Source: Billgrantia pellis (GTDB taxonomy: Bacteria; Pseudomonadota; Gammaproteobacteria; Pseudomonadales; Halomonadaceae). Taken from it: a stretch of 64,000 nt of DNA. Position numbers and translations under genes: made by a program. Positions 48,248 to 57,677 of the stretch are shown one piece after another. Position 1 is the stretch's first letter, and the number at the start of each line of letters is the position of its first letter. The notes below the pieces were generated by a model. That model did no database searches. It saw nothing but the letters and a program-made list of their open reading frames with translations, and was not told the origin of the DNA. The DNA is taken from positions 434,001 through 498,000 of the forward strand of contig NZ_VTPY01000001.1 in assembly GCF_008297955.1 (NCBI RefSeq), read 5' to 3'.

Positions 48248-48853
48248 ATGGGAAAGGACCAGGCGGCTGGCCTGCGCCAGTGGGCTTCGACTGCCGCTGA
48301 GCAGGAGTGCCCCGCACACGTGGCCGAGATGTTGATCGAGCTGGCCGGCAAGCCGAACGCCGGCGAGCGTTCGCCCGACGAGCCGCGGCAGGTTGCCAGG
48401 ACGCCACCGCCCCGCCCCGCGACGACGCGGGAAAGGGACGAGCCGTCTATCGCACGGCATGTCCAGCCGGGCGTTACGCTGATGGTGCTGGGACTGCCCG
48501 GCACGGCAGAGCGCCATACCCTGAAGGTCAGCGAACTGCTGCAGAGCTGGGCCCGCCAGGGGCGACATTGGGTGGGGGATCCCGGTCTCTGGCGGATCGT
48601 GGCGCTGCCTGTCTCGAGTCCGCATCTGACGGTGCTCGCGACTCAGCAGTCGCACTGGGCGCTGTGGGTCGATGACGACCTCGAGGCATTCCGACGCGCC
48701 TATCGTATTCTCAAGCAGATCGACGAGAGCGACGGTCCGCGCCGTCTACTGGCGGTTCATCCGCCGGGCGTGGGACGGCAGGGGCTGTTGGCCAATCTGC
48801 AGCACGTGGCGGAAAGCTACTTCGGCATCGAGCTGTTGGTCCTGTCCCGATGA
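48248..48853 (+). CDS. Possible FlhG-derived protein without a P-loop
   Basis: 201-aa protein in the place where flhG (fleN) normally stands, between flhF and fliA. Its ATG follows the flhF stop directly. The N-terminal 75 residues are polar with a proline-rich stretch and have no KGGxxKT P-loop or ATPase motif. The C-terminal half (about residues 125-200: ALWVDDDLEAFRRAYRILKQID, then LLANLQHVAESYFGIELL) resembles, from memory, the end of FlhG, where a similar AYALIKVL and F..L..V...FL.V.L pattern occurs. I infer a decayed or repurposed FlhG, but the likeness is weak and it may be unrelated. Confidence 0.6.
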   Translation: MGKDQAAGLRQWASTAAEQECPAHVAEMLIELAGKPNAGERSPDEPRQVARTPPPRPATTRERDEPSIARHVQPGVTLMVLGLPGTAERHTLKVSELLQSWARQGRHWVGDPGLWRIVALPVSSPHLTVLATQQSHWALWVDDDLEAFRRAYRILKQIDESDGPRRLLAVHPPGVGRQGLLANLQHVAESYFGIELLVLSR

Positions 48854-48866
48854 AGAGGTTGACGCG

Positions 48867-49301
48867 ATGAGACGCGCGGTAATCCGGAGCCTTGGCATGC
48901 TGGGGGCGGGCGCCTGCCTGCTGGCCACCATGGCGCATGGAGCCGGCAGTTGGGTGGCGACGGCGCCTGCTCTGAAGGCCGCGTTGGTGGAACGGCCGGT
49001 GGCATCGGCACCGCTGTCGCCGCCGAACCCTGGGCTGGCTCGCGGCCAGGTGATGCGCCAGGTCAGTTGGCAATACCGCCCGCCCGCCGGTGTCGAGGTC
49101 AACGCCTCGCTCTGCCACTCGGGAGGGTGCGTGCGGTTGCCTGCGCCGCGTGGCCATACCGTGGCACTGGCCGGGCTGCCGGCCGATACGCCGCTTTACT
49201 TTGAATTCTCCTTGCGCGATCGACACCCGCGCATCGTGACCCTGCAGGGGTTGCAGGTCATCGTCAATCACGCACGCGACGAAACGCTCCGGACCCGTTG
49301 A
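48867..49301 (+). CDS. flhE: FlhE, periplasmic flagellar protein
   Basis: 144-aa exported protein. Signal peptide at residues 1-24 (RRAVIRSLGMLGAGACLLATMAHGA). The mature part matches FlhE in length and pattern: GSWVATAPALKA, SAPLSPPNPGLARGQVMRQVSWQY, a Cys pair CHSGGC, and a final LQVIVNHAR. In enterobacteria FlhE is a periplasmic protein that limits proton leakage through the flagellar export gate and stands after flhBA. Here it is separated from flhA by flhF and the gene at 48248. The start at 48867 excludes a spurious upstream extension. Confidence 0.85.
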   Translation: MRRAVIRSLGMLGAGACLLATMAHGAGSWVATAPALKAALVERPVASAPLSPPNPGLARGQVMRQVSWQYRPPAGVEVNASLCHSGGCVRLPAPRGHTVALAGLPADTPLYFEFSLRDRHPRIVTLQGLQVIVNHARDETLRTR

Positions 49302-49338
49302 GCGTATTCGCGTCGAGGAAGGCGTCAGCCGCGAGAGC

Positions 49339-50049
49339 ATGAGCATGTACACAGCACGAGGCAAGATTGAACAGACAGACCTGCTGGAGGAGTACCTGCC
49401 GCTGGTGAGGCGTCAGGCCCTCTCCATGCAGGTGCGACTCCCGGCGAGCATCGAGCTGGATGATCTCATCCAGGCCGGCACGGTGGGGCTGCTTGAAGCC
49501 ATGGGTCGCTTCGATTCGAACCAGGGGGCCAGTTTTGCCACCTTCGCCAGTCAGCGTATCCGAGGCGCCATGCTCGACGAGCTGCGCAGTCGCGACTGGT
49601 TGCCGCGTAGCGTCAGACGTAACGCCCGCGCGGTCGACGAGGCCGTCAGGCGACTCGAGCAGCGTCTGGGACGTCCCGCCGAGGAGCACGAGATCGCCAT
49701 CGAGCTGGCTATCGGGCTCGATGAGTACCGTCAGCTGCTCAACGATACCAACAGCGGTCACCTGCTGCCATTCGAGGCGCTGATGGCGGAGGGGGTCGAA
49801 CCCGGCATCGAGGATGCATCGCTTGACACGCCTTACCATCAGCTCATCGACGAGGAGAAGCGACAGCAGCTGATTGAGGGCATCGAGGCGCTGCCCGAAA
49901 GGGAGAAGCTGTTGATGGCACTCTACTATCAGGAAGAGCTCAACCTGAAGGAGATCGGCGTCGTGCTCGGCGTCACCGAATCGCGAGTGTGCCAGTTGCA
50001 CAGCCAGGCGGTGAGCCGGTTAAGAGCGCGCCTGGCGGAGCAGGAATAG
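49339..50049 (+). CDS. fliA: FliA, flagellar sigma factor (sigma-28)
   Basis: 236-aa RNA polymerase sigma factor for late flagellar genes. Region 2 (LPASIELDDLIQAGTVGLLEAMGRFD, FATFASQRIRGAMLDELRSRDWLPRSVRR), region 3 and region 4 (LPEREKLLMALYYQEELNLKEIGVVLGVTESRVCQLHSQA) are complete. It would read the twelve TAAAGTTT-N11-GCCGATAA-type promoters marked in this window. The gene converges on the HDOD gene with 14 bases between stop codons. I see no sigma-28 site before it, so it is probably read from the flhBA unit. Confidence 0.98.
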   Translation: MSMYTARGKIEQTDLLEEYLPLVRRQALSMQVRLPASIELDDLIQAGTVGLLEAMGRFDSNQGASFATFASQRIRGAMLDELRSRDWLPRSVRRNARAVDEAVRRLEQRLGRPAEEHEIAIELAIGLDEYRQLLNDTNSGHLLPFEALMAEGVEPGIEDASLDTPYHQLIDEEKRQQLIEGIEALPEREKLLMALYYQEELNLKEIGVVLGVTESRVCQLHSQAVSRLRARLAEQE

Positions 50050-50063
50050 GGTCAACATGGTGG

Positions 50064-51266
50064 CTAGAGGTCGGTCATCAACGTCTTGGTGCTTGCCAGT
50101 GCCGCCATGTAACAGCTGTGCAACTGGTCGGCGGGCACCTCATCGATCGCTTCTTCGATTTGCCGCTCGTGGCTCTCGCACAACGTCAGCACGGCACCCA
50201 GCGGGCCTGCGCGATGCTTCAGCGCACGCATGATCGCCTGGCTCAGGGGTAAATGCTCCAGCAGGGTGTTGCGGTCCTCCTCGAGCAGCGCATCCATCAG
50301 CGAGAACAATCCGGTGGTGAAGGCATCCTCGGGGTCGAGAGAGGAAAAGGGCGCGGCCAGGTTGCGGCACATGAAAGCGCGAATCAACGCCATACGCAGG
50401 ATGATGCGAGACGAGGGCTGCAGACTGGCCAGGGTCAGGGTCAGGATCAGTCGGCGCAGCTCCAGCAGGCCAAGTATCTGCACGGCGCGATGCAGGTCGA
50501 CCTCTTTCCCGACACGATTGAAATAGGTGGAGTTGGCCCGTCGCAGGATCGCTACGTGCAGGTGGGGCAACTGGACGACCAGTTCGTGCAAGCGATGGAG
50601 ATCGCTGTCGTCTTCATATAGCGCACGGATCAGGCGGAGTTGGGCGGCACGGTTGCCGTGACGGCCGCGGGGCGGGGAGGTGATGAAGCTGGGCTTGGCC
50701 AGATAATGCCCATGGTAGTAATCGCAGCCCAGCCCCTGATAGTTGGTCAGCGCTTCGCGATTGGCGATGTTTTCGACCAGCAGTTTGATGTTGCGCGCCG
50801 GCAGCCGTTCGAGGGAGGCGTCGTCGAAGTCATCCGGCGAGCCGAGCAGGATGATGTCGACGCGTCCCAGCATGGCGTCGAGGTCCTGCTTGACCAGTCG
50901 GCTGGGTGCGATGATCCGGTAGCCGCGCTCGCGGATGTCGTCCAGGCGCGTCAGCAGGGTCGGGTCGACGGTGCGTGCGTCGGCAATGCCGAGAGCCAGG
51001 CGTGGCGCCGGTGTCGGCAGCAGCTCGGGGCGGTCGAGCCATTCGAGCGGCAGATCGACGAAAAGCGACCTGTCGCCGAGCAGCCCTCCATCGCCGAGCT
51101 CGTAAATGGCGCTGGTCAATGCACGAGCCGTGGCGGCCATGATGTCCTCGAGTTTCGCGGCGTTATCATGGCGATATACCAGGCGATCGGCGACGTGATG
51201 ATGGCTGGCGTCATGAATCGGATGGAGGGCGACGGTGCAAGGATCGTAATCGACTTGCTCTGACAT
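50064..51266 (-). CDS. HDOD protein with degenerate EAL-like N-terminal half
   Basis: 400-aa cytoplasmic protein of the EAL-HDOD (YuxH/CdgJ-like) type. The N-terminal half keeps the barrel-like pattern of an EAL domain (ARALTSAIYELG, LFVDLPLEWL, VDIILLG, GCDYYHGHYLAKP) but has none of the metal-binding residues. The C-terminal half is an HDOD domain (about 210-395) without an HD active site. Such proteins act by protein contact in motility or surface control. The start at 51266 (MSEQVDYDP) is preferred over 51431. A sigma-28 promoter lies upstream on the same strand, back to back with that of the second stator. Confidence 0.85.
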   Translation of the reverse strand: MSEQVDYDPCTVALHPIHDASHHHVADRLVYRHDNAAKLEDIMAATARALTSAIYELGDGGLLGDRSLFVDLPLEWLDRPELLPTPAPRLALGIADARTVDPTLLTRLDDIRERGYRIIAPSRLVKQDLDAMLGRVDIILLGSPDDFDDASLERLPARNIKLLVENIANREALTNYQGLGCDYYHGHYLAKPSFITSPPRGRHGNRAAQLRLIRALYEDDSDLHRLHELVVQLPHLHVAILRRANSTYFNRVGKEVDLHRAVQILGLLELRRLILTLTLASLQPSSRIILRMALIRAFMCRNLAAPFSSLDPEDAFTTGLFSLMDALLEEDRNTLLEHLPLSQAIMRALKHRAGPLGAVLTLCESHERQIEEAIDEVPADQLHSCYMAALASTKTLMTDL

Positions 51267-51468
51267 GCGTTCTGGCTCCCTGCTGGATGTCGGCGCACCC
51301 TCGAGTGGCTCTCTGGTTGCGTACCGCGATGACGCTGGTTGGACCTGGCCGTATCGACGTTGCCGACATGGCGGCCAAAGGTTCGGGTCGACAGCCCGAA
51401 CGGCTATCATGGTGCGGCGCGAGCCGGACATGGTTGCCTTGTTTCGCTTGGCTCAGGTGCTTGATGGC

Positions 51469-51495
51469 ATATCGGCCATCGACATCGGAACTTGA
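51469..51495 (-). promoter_or_regulatory. Sigma-28 promoter of the HDOD gene
   Basis: On the minus strand: TCAAGTTC, 11 bases, GCCGATAT. It leaves a leader of about 195 bases before the start codon at 51266. The 413-base gap 51267-51679 otherwise holds only this and the divergent site at 51571. Confidence 0.8.
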
Positions 51496-51570
51496 GCCCA
51501 CCGACTCTGGCGGTTTTGCGAGGATTGTTTGACCTGTATCAACTAACGTCCGGCGTCTGCCAGGCACGAC

Positions 51571-51598
51571 TAAAGTGTCGCGTCCCGGCCGCCGATAA
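51571..51598 (+). promoter_or_regulatory. Sigma-28 promoter of the second stator pair
   Basis: TAAAGTGT, 12 bases, GCCGATAA. Both boxes are good, but the spacer is one base longer than in all other sites of the window. Confidence 0.7.
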
Positions 51599-51679
51599 CC
51601 CTGTTAGCCTACGCACGTTTTCGCCCCGAGCGGCCGACTGCGAGGCAAGCCTCGACGCCCCGTATCATCAGGAGCCCGA

Positions 51680-52498
51680 ATGAACCCTTCTACCCTCATC
51701 GGCATGTTTGCCAGCGTCGTGCTGTTGGTCAGCGTGCTGTTTTTCACCGCCGAATCGCCCCAGAGCTTCATCAACTTGCCTGGGCTTGCCATCGTGCTGG
51801 CCGGTACCATGGCGGCGACCTTCATCAGCTATCCGCTCAAGGAAGTGCTGCGCGTGGTGCGCTTGGTGGGGCTGGTCTTCCGCCGCGAGAACACTTATAC
51901 GCGCGATGACATCAAGGAGCTGGTGGATATGTCCCGGCTGTGGTTCAAGGGCGATGTGCGGGCCGTGGAGAGTGCCTTGGAAAAGGCGCGCAACCCTTTC
52001 CTCCGCACCGGTATCCAGTTGGTGATAGCGAACACCAAGGAGGAGGAGATCTTCGATCTGCTGCGCTGGCGCATCGCCAGGCTCAAGGCACGCGAGCACG
52101 CCGAAGCCCAGATATTTCGCACCATGGCAACTTACGCCCCCGCGTTTGGCATGATCGGCACACTGGTGGGGCTCGTCAATATGCTCGAGGTCATGGAATC
52201 CGGCGACCTGCATGTCATCGGGCCGCGTATGGCCGTCGCGCTGCTGACCACTTTCTACGGTATCCTGCTCGCCAATCTGGTATTCAAGCCGATCGCGGTG
52301 AAGCTGGAGCGGCGTACCGAAGAGCGCCTGATCGCCATGAATATGGTACTGGAGGGGATCTCGCTGATCACCAAGCGGCGCCTGCCTTCCTTCATCGAGG
52401 AAACGCTGCATTCGTTCGTCGCCAACTATCACGACGAGATTCGCGACCCTGAGGTCGTTCCTCGTTCAGCGCCGGGAGGGCAGGAACAGAATGCTTGA
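51680..52498 (+). CDS. MotA/PomA-type stator subunit of a second stator
   Basis: 272-aa inner-membrane protein with four helices, closer to the short PomA/MotC type than to the MotA at 28808. Landmarks: the N-terminal helix pair (TLIGMFASVVLLVSVLFF; GLAIVLAGTMAATFISYPL), the cytoplasmic FKGDVRAVESALEKARNPFLRTG region, and APAFGMIGTLVGLVNMLEVMESGDLHVIGPRMAVALLTTFYGILLANLVFKPIA. This last region corresponds to the ion pathway helices. Ion type is uncertain: likeness to PomA suggests sodium, fitting a halophile, but MotC-type stators of Pseudomonas use protons. Overlaps its partner gene by eight bases. Confidence 0.92.
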   Translation: MNPSTLIGMFASVVLLVSVLFFTAESPQSFINLPGLAIVLAGTMAATFISYPLKEVLRVVRLVGLVFRRENTYTRDDIKELVDMSRLWFKGDVRAVESALEKARNPFLRTGIQLVIANTKEEEIFDLLRWRIARLKAREHAEAQIFRTMATYAPAFGMIGTLVGLVNMLEVMESGDLHVIGPRMAVALLTTFYGILLANLVFKPIAVKLERRTEERLIAMNMVLEGISLITKRRLPSFIEETLHSFVANYHDEIRDPEVVPRSAPGGQEQNA

Positions 52499-53177
52499 TC
52501 GCAGCACGCGCGACATGCTGCATCCGCTGGCCCCCTCCGAGGTCGATGGCGAAGGATGGCTGGTGAGCTATCTCGACGTGCTGACGCTGCTCATCACGCT
52601 GTTCGTGCTGTTGCTCTCGCTATCCGGCAGCGAGCTGGCTCCCCAGGGCCAACGACAAGGCAATACCGCAAGCGAGATCGTCACGCCACAGGCCGAGGCG
52701 GCGGCGCGCTTGATCGCCTCGAGCGGACTCAAGCCTCGTCACGACGGCTTGCGGCCACGCTTCGCTGGGCTCGACATCGAAGGCGTCAGCGTGGCCGAAG
52801 GCCAGCAGGGCATCACCCTGCGAATCGACGACAACCTGCTGTTCGCCAGTGGGCAAGCGGCGCTGACCGGGCAGGGGCGCGAGCTGCTCGGTCGCTTGCA
52901 AGAGATACTGCAGGCCTTCGAGGGAGACATCTCCGTCGAGGGGCATACCGACGACGTGCCGATCGCCACGGCGCGTTTCCCTTCCAACTGGGAGCTTTCA
53001 TCGGCCCGGGCCATCGCGGTACTGCGCTATCTGACCGAACTGGGGTTGAGCGCCGAACGGCTTCGCGCCGTGGGCTATGCCGAGACCCGTCCGCTGGAGA
53101 GCAACGCGACGACGCAGGGCCGCGCCGCCAATCGGCGCGTCGAGCTGTTGCTGCGGCAGCCTCTTGCCGAGGGCTGA
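52491..53177 (+). CDS. MotB/PomB-type stator subunit of a second stator
   Basis: 228-aa partner of the preceding gene. A single membrane helix with the ion-binding Asp (VSYLDVLTLLITLFVLLLSL), a short linker and an OmpA-like domain (SVEGHTDDVPIATARFPSNWELSSARAIAVLRYL, RAVGYAETRP, NRRVELLL). The helix and OmpA domain resemble the unpaired protein at 9059 more than the MotB at 29677. The two genes overlap by eight bases (ATGCTTGA), so a complex is expected. Confidence 0.92.
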   Translation: MLDRSTRDMLHPLAPSEVDGEGWLVSYLDVLTLLITLFVLLLSLSGSELAPQGQRQGNTASEIVTPQAEAAARLIASSGLKPRHDGLRPRFAGLDIEGVSVAEGQQGITLRIDDNLLFASGQAALTGQGRELLGRLQEILQAFEGDISVEGHTDDVPIATARFPSNWELSSARAIAVLRYLTELGLSAERLRAVGYAETRPLESNATTQGRAANRRVELLLRQPLAEG

Positions 53178-53255
53178 CGGTTAACCGTGCAGTCGACCGA
53201 TGCGTCGCGTTCTCGGTGCAAAGGACTCGCCGATCGTTGGGATCGGCGGCCTGGT

Positions 53256-54176
53256 TCAGTGATCGACTCGGCCCAACAGAAGGAACTCGATCAGCGCTTT
53301 CTGGGCGTGCAGGCGATTGCCGGCTTCTTGCCAGACCGCGGCGCGCGGGTCGTCGAGCAGCGTCTCGCTGATCTCCTCGCCGCGGTGGGCGGGCAGGCAA
53401 TGCAGGAACAGCACGTCCGACTTGGCTCGATCCAGCATGGCCTCGGTGACCTGGAACCCGGCAAAGTCGGCCTCGCGCTTGCCCTGTTCCCCTTCCTGTC
53501 CCATCGAGGCCCAAACGTCGGTTGTCACGAGATCGGCGTCGACGACGGCTTCGTTCGGGTCACGCAGCAGGGTGATCCGACTGCCGCCGGCATCCATGAT
53601 GTCCCGACGGGGTTCGTAGCCCTCGGGACAGCAGATGCGCAATTGGAAGTCGAACTGGCGGGCGGCGTTGATCCACGAGTGGCACATGTTGTTGCCGTCG
53701 CCGATCCAGACCGCGGTGCGCCCCCGCACGCTGCCGCGCAGCTCGGTCCAGGTCATCACGTCGGCGAGCAACTGACAGGGATGGTAGTCATCGGTCAGCG
53801 CGTTGATCACCGGCACGCTGCTCGCGGTGGCAAAGGTTTCCAGCCCGGCGTGAGAGAAGGTCCGGATCATGACGATATCGACCATTTCCGAGAGTACTCG
53901 CGCGGTATCTTCGATCGGCTCGCCGCGACCGAGTTGGGTATCCCGGGCGGAGAGAAACAGGGCGTGACCGCCGAACTGGGCCATGGCCGTCTCGAAGGAG
54001 ACTCGCGTGCGTGTCGAAGACTTCTCGAAGATCATCGCCAGCGTGCGGTGGGTGAACGGGGAATAGGTCGGTCCTTGGGCACGCAGGCGGTTCTTGATCG
54101 TGATGGCGCGCTGGATCAGGTAGTGAAGCTCTTCAGGGCTCAGGTCCAACAGGGTCAGGAAATGGCGTGTCGCCAT
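53256..54176 (-). CDS. argF: Ornithine carbamoyltransferase
   Basis: 306-aa enzyme of arginine biosynthesis that joins ornithine and carbamoyl phosphate to citrulline. Motifs: SSTRTR (carbamoyl-phosphate binding), [20 protein letters not shown] and a C-terminal [13 protein letters not shown]. The start at 54176 (MATRHFLTL) has GGAGAG upstream; an upstream in-frame ATG at 54245 adds a non-conserved 23 residues. It marks the right end of the motility island. argG, the next enzyme of the pathway, lies 2.3 kb away but in another unit. Confidence 0.97.
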   Translation of the reverse strand: MATRHFLTLLDLSPEELHYLIQRAITIKNRLRAQGPTYSPFTHRTLAMIFEKSSTRTRVSFETAMAQFGGHALFLSARDTQLGRGEPIEDTARVLSEMVDIVMIRTFSHAGLETFATASSVPVINALTDDYHPCQLLADVMTWTELRGSVRGRTAVWIGDGNNMCHSWINAARQFDFQLRICCPEGYEPRRDIMDAGGSRITLLRDPNEAVVDADLVTTDVWASMGQEGEQGKREADFAGFQVTEAMLDRAKSDVLFLHCLPAHRGEEISETLLDDPRAAVWQEAGNRLHAQKALIEFLLLGRVDH

Positions 54177-54336
54177 GGCGATCTCTCCGCGCGAAAAAAC
54201 CTCCATCCTAGCCAGCCCACGGGGGATGCGCAATGCGCTCGTCATCAGTAGAATGAGGGCATGAGCAAAGGCTGAGCGTCGCGCTCAGGTATTTCGTCCG
54301 ACGCCCTCGGCACCTACGATCCAACAGGGAGCGCCT

Positions 54337-54690
54337 ATGAGCACCACCATCGAGAACATTCAGCGCCAGATCGGTGAGAACCCGATCCTGATCTACATGA
54401 AGGGCACGCCCCAACTGCCGCAGTGCGGTTTCTCCGCCCAGACCGTGCAGGCCCTGATGTCCTGTGGCGAGCGCTTTGCCTTCGTCAATGTGCTGGACAA
54501 TCCTGATATTCGCGCCGAGCTGCCCAAGTATGCCAACTGGCCGACCTTTCCGCAGCTGTGGGTCGAAGGCGAGCTGGTGGGCGGTTGCGACATCGTCACC
54601 GAGATGCACCAGAGCGGCGAGCTGGAGACGCTGATCAAGGAAGCGGCGGCTCGCGCCAAGGCCAATGAGGAGCAGGGCGGCGACGCCTGA
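54337..54690 (+). CDS. grxD: Monothiol glutaredoxin (Grx4 type)
   Basis: 117-aa monothiol glutaredoxin with the active site CGFS (Cys30), the preceding KGTPQLPQ loop, WPTFPQLW and GGCDIV. Such proteins bind and hand over [2Fe-2S] clusters, often with BolA. The gene is alone between argF and the HPF gene and is closed by a strong terminator. Confidence 0.97.
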   Translation: MSTTIENIQRQIGENPILIYMKGTPQLPQCGFSAQTVQALMSCGERFAFVNVLDNPDIRAELPKYANWPTFPQLWVEGELVGGCDIVTEMHQSGELETLIKEAAARAKANEEQGGDA

Positions 54691-54716
54691 GCTCGACTCG
54701 TGCAGTGCCGTTGACG

Positions 54717-54750
54717 AAGGCCCGTGGGGATCGCTCCCCACGGGCCTTCT
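54717..54750 (+). terminator. Rho-independent terminator after grxD
   Basis: A 14-base-pair perfect stem (AAGGCCCGTGGGGA and its complement) with a TCGC loop ends in CCTTCT. Confidence 0.85.
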
Positions 54751-54892
54751 GCCGTCCGGAGGGGGTAAGGCGAGGCATTACGTTGAGTAACCAAATGTCC
54801 CGCTGGCCCGATTGAAATTGCCTCCCCTTGCCACCACGCTGAGCAAGAGGGCGATATGGATGCCCAAGGCTTCGCCTGTCCAGGGAGGTAAT

Positions 54893-55531
54893 ATGCAGAC
54901 ACCATTGGAAATCAACTACCAGCACGTATCCCGCTCCGAGTGGATTGACGATTACGTGAAGTCGCGTGTCGCCAAGCTCGAGCATTTCAGTCGCGATATC
55001 GTTTCCTGTCGCGTGGTCATCGAACAGACCCAGAATCCGCATCGCACGGGCAACCCCTACCGTGCGCTGGTCGAAGTCAACCTGCCCGCCAAGGGGGAGC
55101 TGGTGGCCGAAAAGAGCGACAAGGTCACCGACCCCCAGGTTCAGCTGCGTCCCATCATTCGCGGCGCTTTCGAAGCCATGGAGAAACAGCTGAAGAAGCA
55201 ATCGGCCAAGCGCGACGGCAAGGTCAAGCACCATAACGACGAGCCGATCCCACCGGTGGCGACGGTAGTGCGCCTATTCGAGAAGGATGGCTACGGTTTT
55301 CTCAAGAGCCTGAGCGGCGAGGAATTCTACTTCCACAAGAATGCCGTGTTGCACCATGATTTCGACCGACTGACCGTGGGTACCCGGGTGCGCTTCGAAC
55401 CCGACGAGGGCGAGGAGGGGTTGCATGCCAGCACGGTACAGATCATCGACAAGCCGGGGGTCGGTGGGGCGGCCGATGGCGAGGACGATCTCGACATGCC
55501 CGCCGGTTGGGAGCAGAACACCGGTCGCTGA
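54893..55531 (+). CDS. HPF/RaiA ribosome-associated protein fused to a cold-shock domain
   Basis: 212-aa fusion. The N-terminal part (about residues 1-105) resembles ribosome hibernation factors (LEINYQHVSRSEWIDDYVKSRVAKLEHF; RALVEVNLPAKGELVAEKS). The C-terminal part (about 120-190) is a cold-shock domain with ATVVRLFEKDGYGFLKSLSGEEFYFHKNAV, holding the aromatic RNA-binding residues. I infer a protein that binds ribosomes and RNA under stress or slow growth. The start at 54893 has AGGGAGG before it; a frame from 54812 is longer but less likely. Confidence 0.9.
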   Translation: MQTPLEINYQHVSRSEWIDDYVKSRVAKLEHFSRDIVSCRVVIEQTQNPHRTGNPYRALVEVNLPAKGELVAEKSDKVTDPQVQLRPIIRGAFEAMEKQLKKQSAKRDGKVKHHNDEPIPPVATVVRLFEKDGYGFLKSLSGEEFYFHKNAVLHHDFDRLTVGTRVRFEPDEGEEGLHASTVQIIDKPGVGGAADGEDDLDMPAGWEQNTGR

Positions 55532-55565
55532 TCCCCTGCGCCGTACCCGATGAGCCCGCGGGGGT

Positions 55566-56231
55566 TCATAGCTCCTCGAGGCCCTGCTCCCGTTGTGCCA
55601 AGGCCCAGCCGCCCAGGTCCTTGTAGCGGTTGACGATGGCGCAGAAGAGTTCGGCAGTGCGCTCGGTATCGTAGCGAGCCGAGTGCGCTTCCTGGTTGTC
55701 GAACGGAATGCCCGCGGCCCGGCAGGCCCTGGCCAGTACCGTTTGGCCGTAGATCAACCCCGACAGGCTGGCGGTATCGAAGCTGGAGAAGGGGTGGAAG
55801 GGGTTGCGCTTGATCCCGCAGCGATTCACGGCGGCATTGAGGAAACCATGATCGAAGGCGGCATTGTGCCCGACCAGTACCGCCCGGGTGCAGCCGTGTG
55901 ACTTGATCGCCTTGCGCACCGGGCGGAAGATTTCGCCCAGCGCCTCCGCCTCGCTGAGCGCGATGCGCTGGCGTAGCGGGTCGTCGAGCTTGATGCCGGT
56001 AAAGTCCAGCGCCGATTGTTCCACGTTGGCCCCCGAGAAGGGCTGGACGTGGTAGGCGTAAGTGGCCTCGGGCATCAGGTTACCTTCGGCATCCATGGTC
56101 AGCGTCACGGCGGCGATCTCGAGTATGGCGTCACGCTCGGAGTTGAATCCGCCGGTCTCCAGGTCCACCACCACGGGCAGGAAGCTGCGGAATCGCTGGG
56201 CCATCATCTCGCGGGCAATCGCCTCGCTCAT
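55566..56231 (-). CDS. rnt: Ribonuclease T
   Basis: 221-aa 3'-to-5' exoribonuclease for tRNA end turnover and RNA maturation. DEDDh active-site motifs are visible: [20 protein letters not shown], and [14 protein letters not shown] with the final His and Asp. It has the RNase T specific aromatic and HPFSSFD segments. Divergent from argG; the 201 bases between hold both promoters. Confidence 0.96.
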   Translation of the reverse strand: MSEAIAREMMAQRFRSFLPVVVDLETGGFNSERDAILEIAAVTLTMDAEGNLMPEATYAYHVQPFSGANVEQSALDFTGIKLDDPLRQRIALSEAEALGEIFRPVRKAIKSHGCTRAVLVGHNAAFDHGFLNAAVNRCGIKRNPFHPFSSFDTASLSGLIYGQTVLARACRAAGIPFDNQEAHSARYDTERTAELFCAIVNRYKDLGGWALAQREQGLEEL

Positions 56232-56432
56232 GCGCCTCTCCTCATAGCGTGCTTCTCGCTCATGGCATATATCCCTTCTTGCATAGGGGCGGCGGCAAGC
56301 GCCGCCGGATCGCGCTCTCGTTTTGCGAAAAGTCTAACAGTTTGACCGCGACTCGTCCCGCCGCCGGTATTCGCCGGGCGGCAGCCACGCTATACTGCTC
56401 GCCTTGTGACGTTTACCTGAGAGGAGCCCCCA

Positions 56433-57653
56433 ATGTCCGATGTCAAGAAGGTCGTGCTTGCCTACTCCGGCGGCCTGGACACGTCCGTCATCGTCAAGTG
56501 GTTGCAGGAAACCTACCACTGCGAGGTGGTGACCTTTACCGCCGACATCGGTCAGGGCGAGGAAGTTGAACCGGCGCGTGCCAAGGCCCAGGCCCTCGGC
56601 GTCAAGGAAATCTACATCGAGGATCTGCGCGAAGCGTTCGTGCGCGACTACGTCTACCCGATGTTTCGCGCCAACACGATCTACGAAGGCGAGTATCTGC
56701 TGGGCACCTCCATCGCCCGTCCGCTGATTGCCAAGCGCCTGATCGAGATCGCCAACGAAACCGGGGCCGATGCCATCTCTCACGGCGCCACCGGTAAAGG
56801 CAACGATCAGGTGCGCTTCGAAATGGGCGCCTATGCGCTCAAGCCCGGCGTCAAGGTGATCGCGCCGTGGCGCGAATGGGACCTGACCTCGCGCGAGAAG
56901 CTGATGGCCTACTGCGAGCAGCACGACATTCCCGTCGACTTCTCCAAGAGCAAGAAGAAGTCGCCGTATTCCATGGATGCCAACCTGCTGCACATCTCCT
57001 ACGAGGGCGGAATTCTCGAGGATCCGTGGGCCGAGGCCGAGGAGGACATGTGGCGCTGGAGCGTGTCGCCCGAGGCGGCTCCCGACCAACCCACCTACGT
57101 CGAACTCACCTTCGACCGCGGCGACATCGTTGCCCTCGACGGCAAGGCCATGAAACCGCATGAAGTGCTCGAGACCCTCAACAAGCTGGGCGGGGACAAC
57201 GGCATCGGTCGTCTCGATATCGTCGAGAACCGTTACGTGGGCATGAAGTCGCGCGGCTGCTACGAGACCCCGGGGGGCACCATCATGCTGCGTGCCCATC
57301 GTGCCATCGAGTCGATTACCCTGGATCGCGAAGAAGCTCACCTGAAGGACGAGTTGATGCCCAAGTACGCCAAGGTGATCTACAACGGCTACTGGTGGAG
57401 CCCCGAGCGCCGCATGCTGCAGGCCGCCATCGACGAGACCCAGAAGAACGTCAACGGCGTGGTGCGCATGAAGCTCTACAAGGGCAATGCCACTGTGGTG
57501 GGGCGCAAGTCCGAGCAATCCTTGTTCGACGAGTCGATCGCCACTTTCGAGGACGATGCCGGCGCCTACAATCAGAAGGATGCCGAGGGCTTCATCAAGC
57601 TCAACGCCTTGCGCCTGCGTATTGCGGCGGGGAAGGGCCGCCAGCAGAGCTGA
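56433..57653 (+). CDS. argG: Argininosuccinate synthase
   Basis: 406-aa enzyme that condenses citrulline and aspartate with ATP in arginine biosynthesis. N-terminal PP-loop [15 protein letters not shown], then [34 protein letters not shown] and the C-terminal QQEAH-like substrate region ([18 protein letters not shown]). Length is standard. GAGAGGAG precedes the ATG and a hairpin terminator follows. Confidence 0.98.
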   Translation: MSDVKKVVLAYSGGLDTSVIVKWLQETYHCEVVTFTADIGQGEEVEPARAKAQALGVKEIYIEDLREAFVRDYVYPMFRANTIYEGEYLLGTSIARPLIAKRLIEIANETGADAISHGATGKGNDQVRFEMGAYALKPGVKVIAPWREWDLTSREKLMAYCEQHDIPVDFSKSKKKSPYSMDANLLHISYEGGILEDPWAEAEEDMWRWSVSPEAAPDQPTYVELTFDRGDIVALDGKAMKPHEVLETLNKLGGDNGIGRLDIVENRYVGMKSRGCYETPGGTIMLRAHRAIESITLDREEAHLKDELMPKYAKVIYNGYWWSPERRMLQAAIDETQKNVNGVVRMKLYKGNATVVGRKSEQSLFDESIATFEDDAGAYNQKDAEGFIKLNALRLRIAAGKGRQQS

Positions 57654-57677
57654 TTGCCTGTCGGAACCGCCCGAGAC

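Noticed and set aside
53228..53248. Hairpin CGCCGATC/GATCGGCG after argF, as a terminator
   Set aside because: The stem is good, but the following sequence on the minus strand has only a weak T-run (TCCTTTG), so I do not list it as a terminator.
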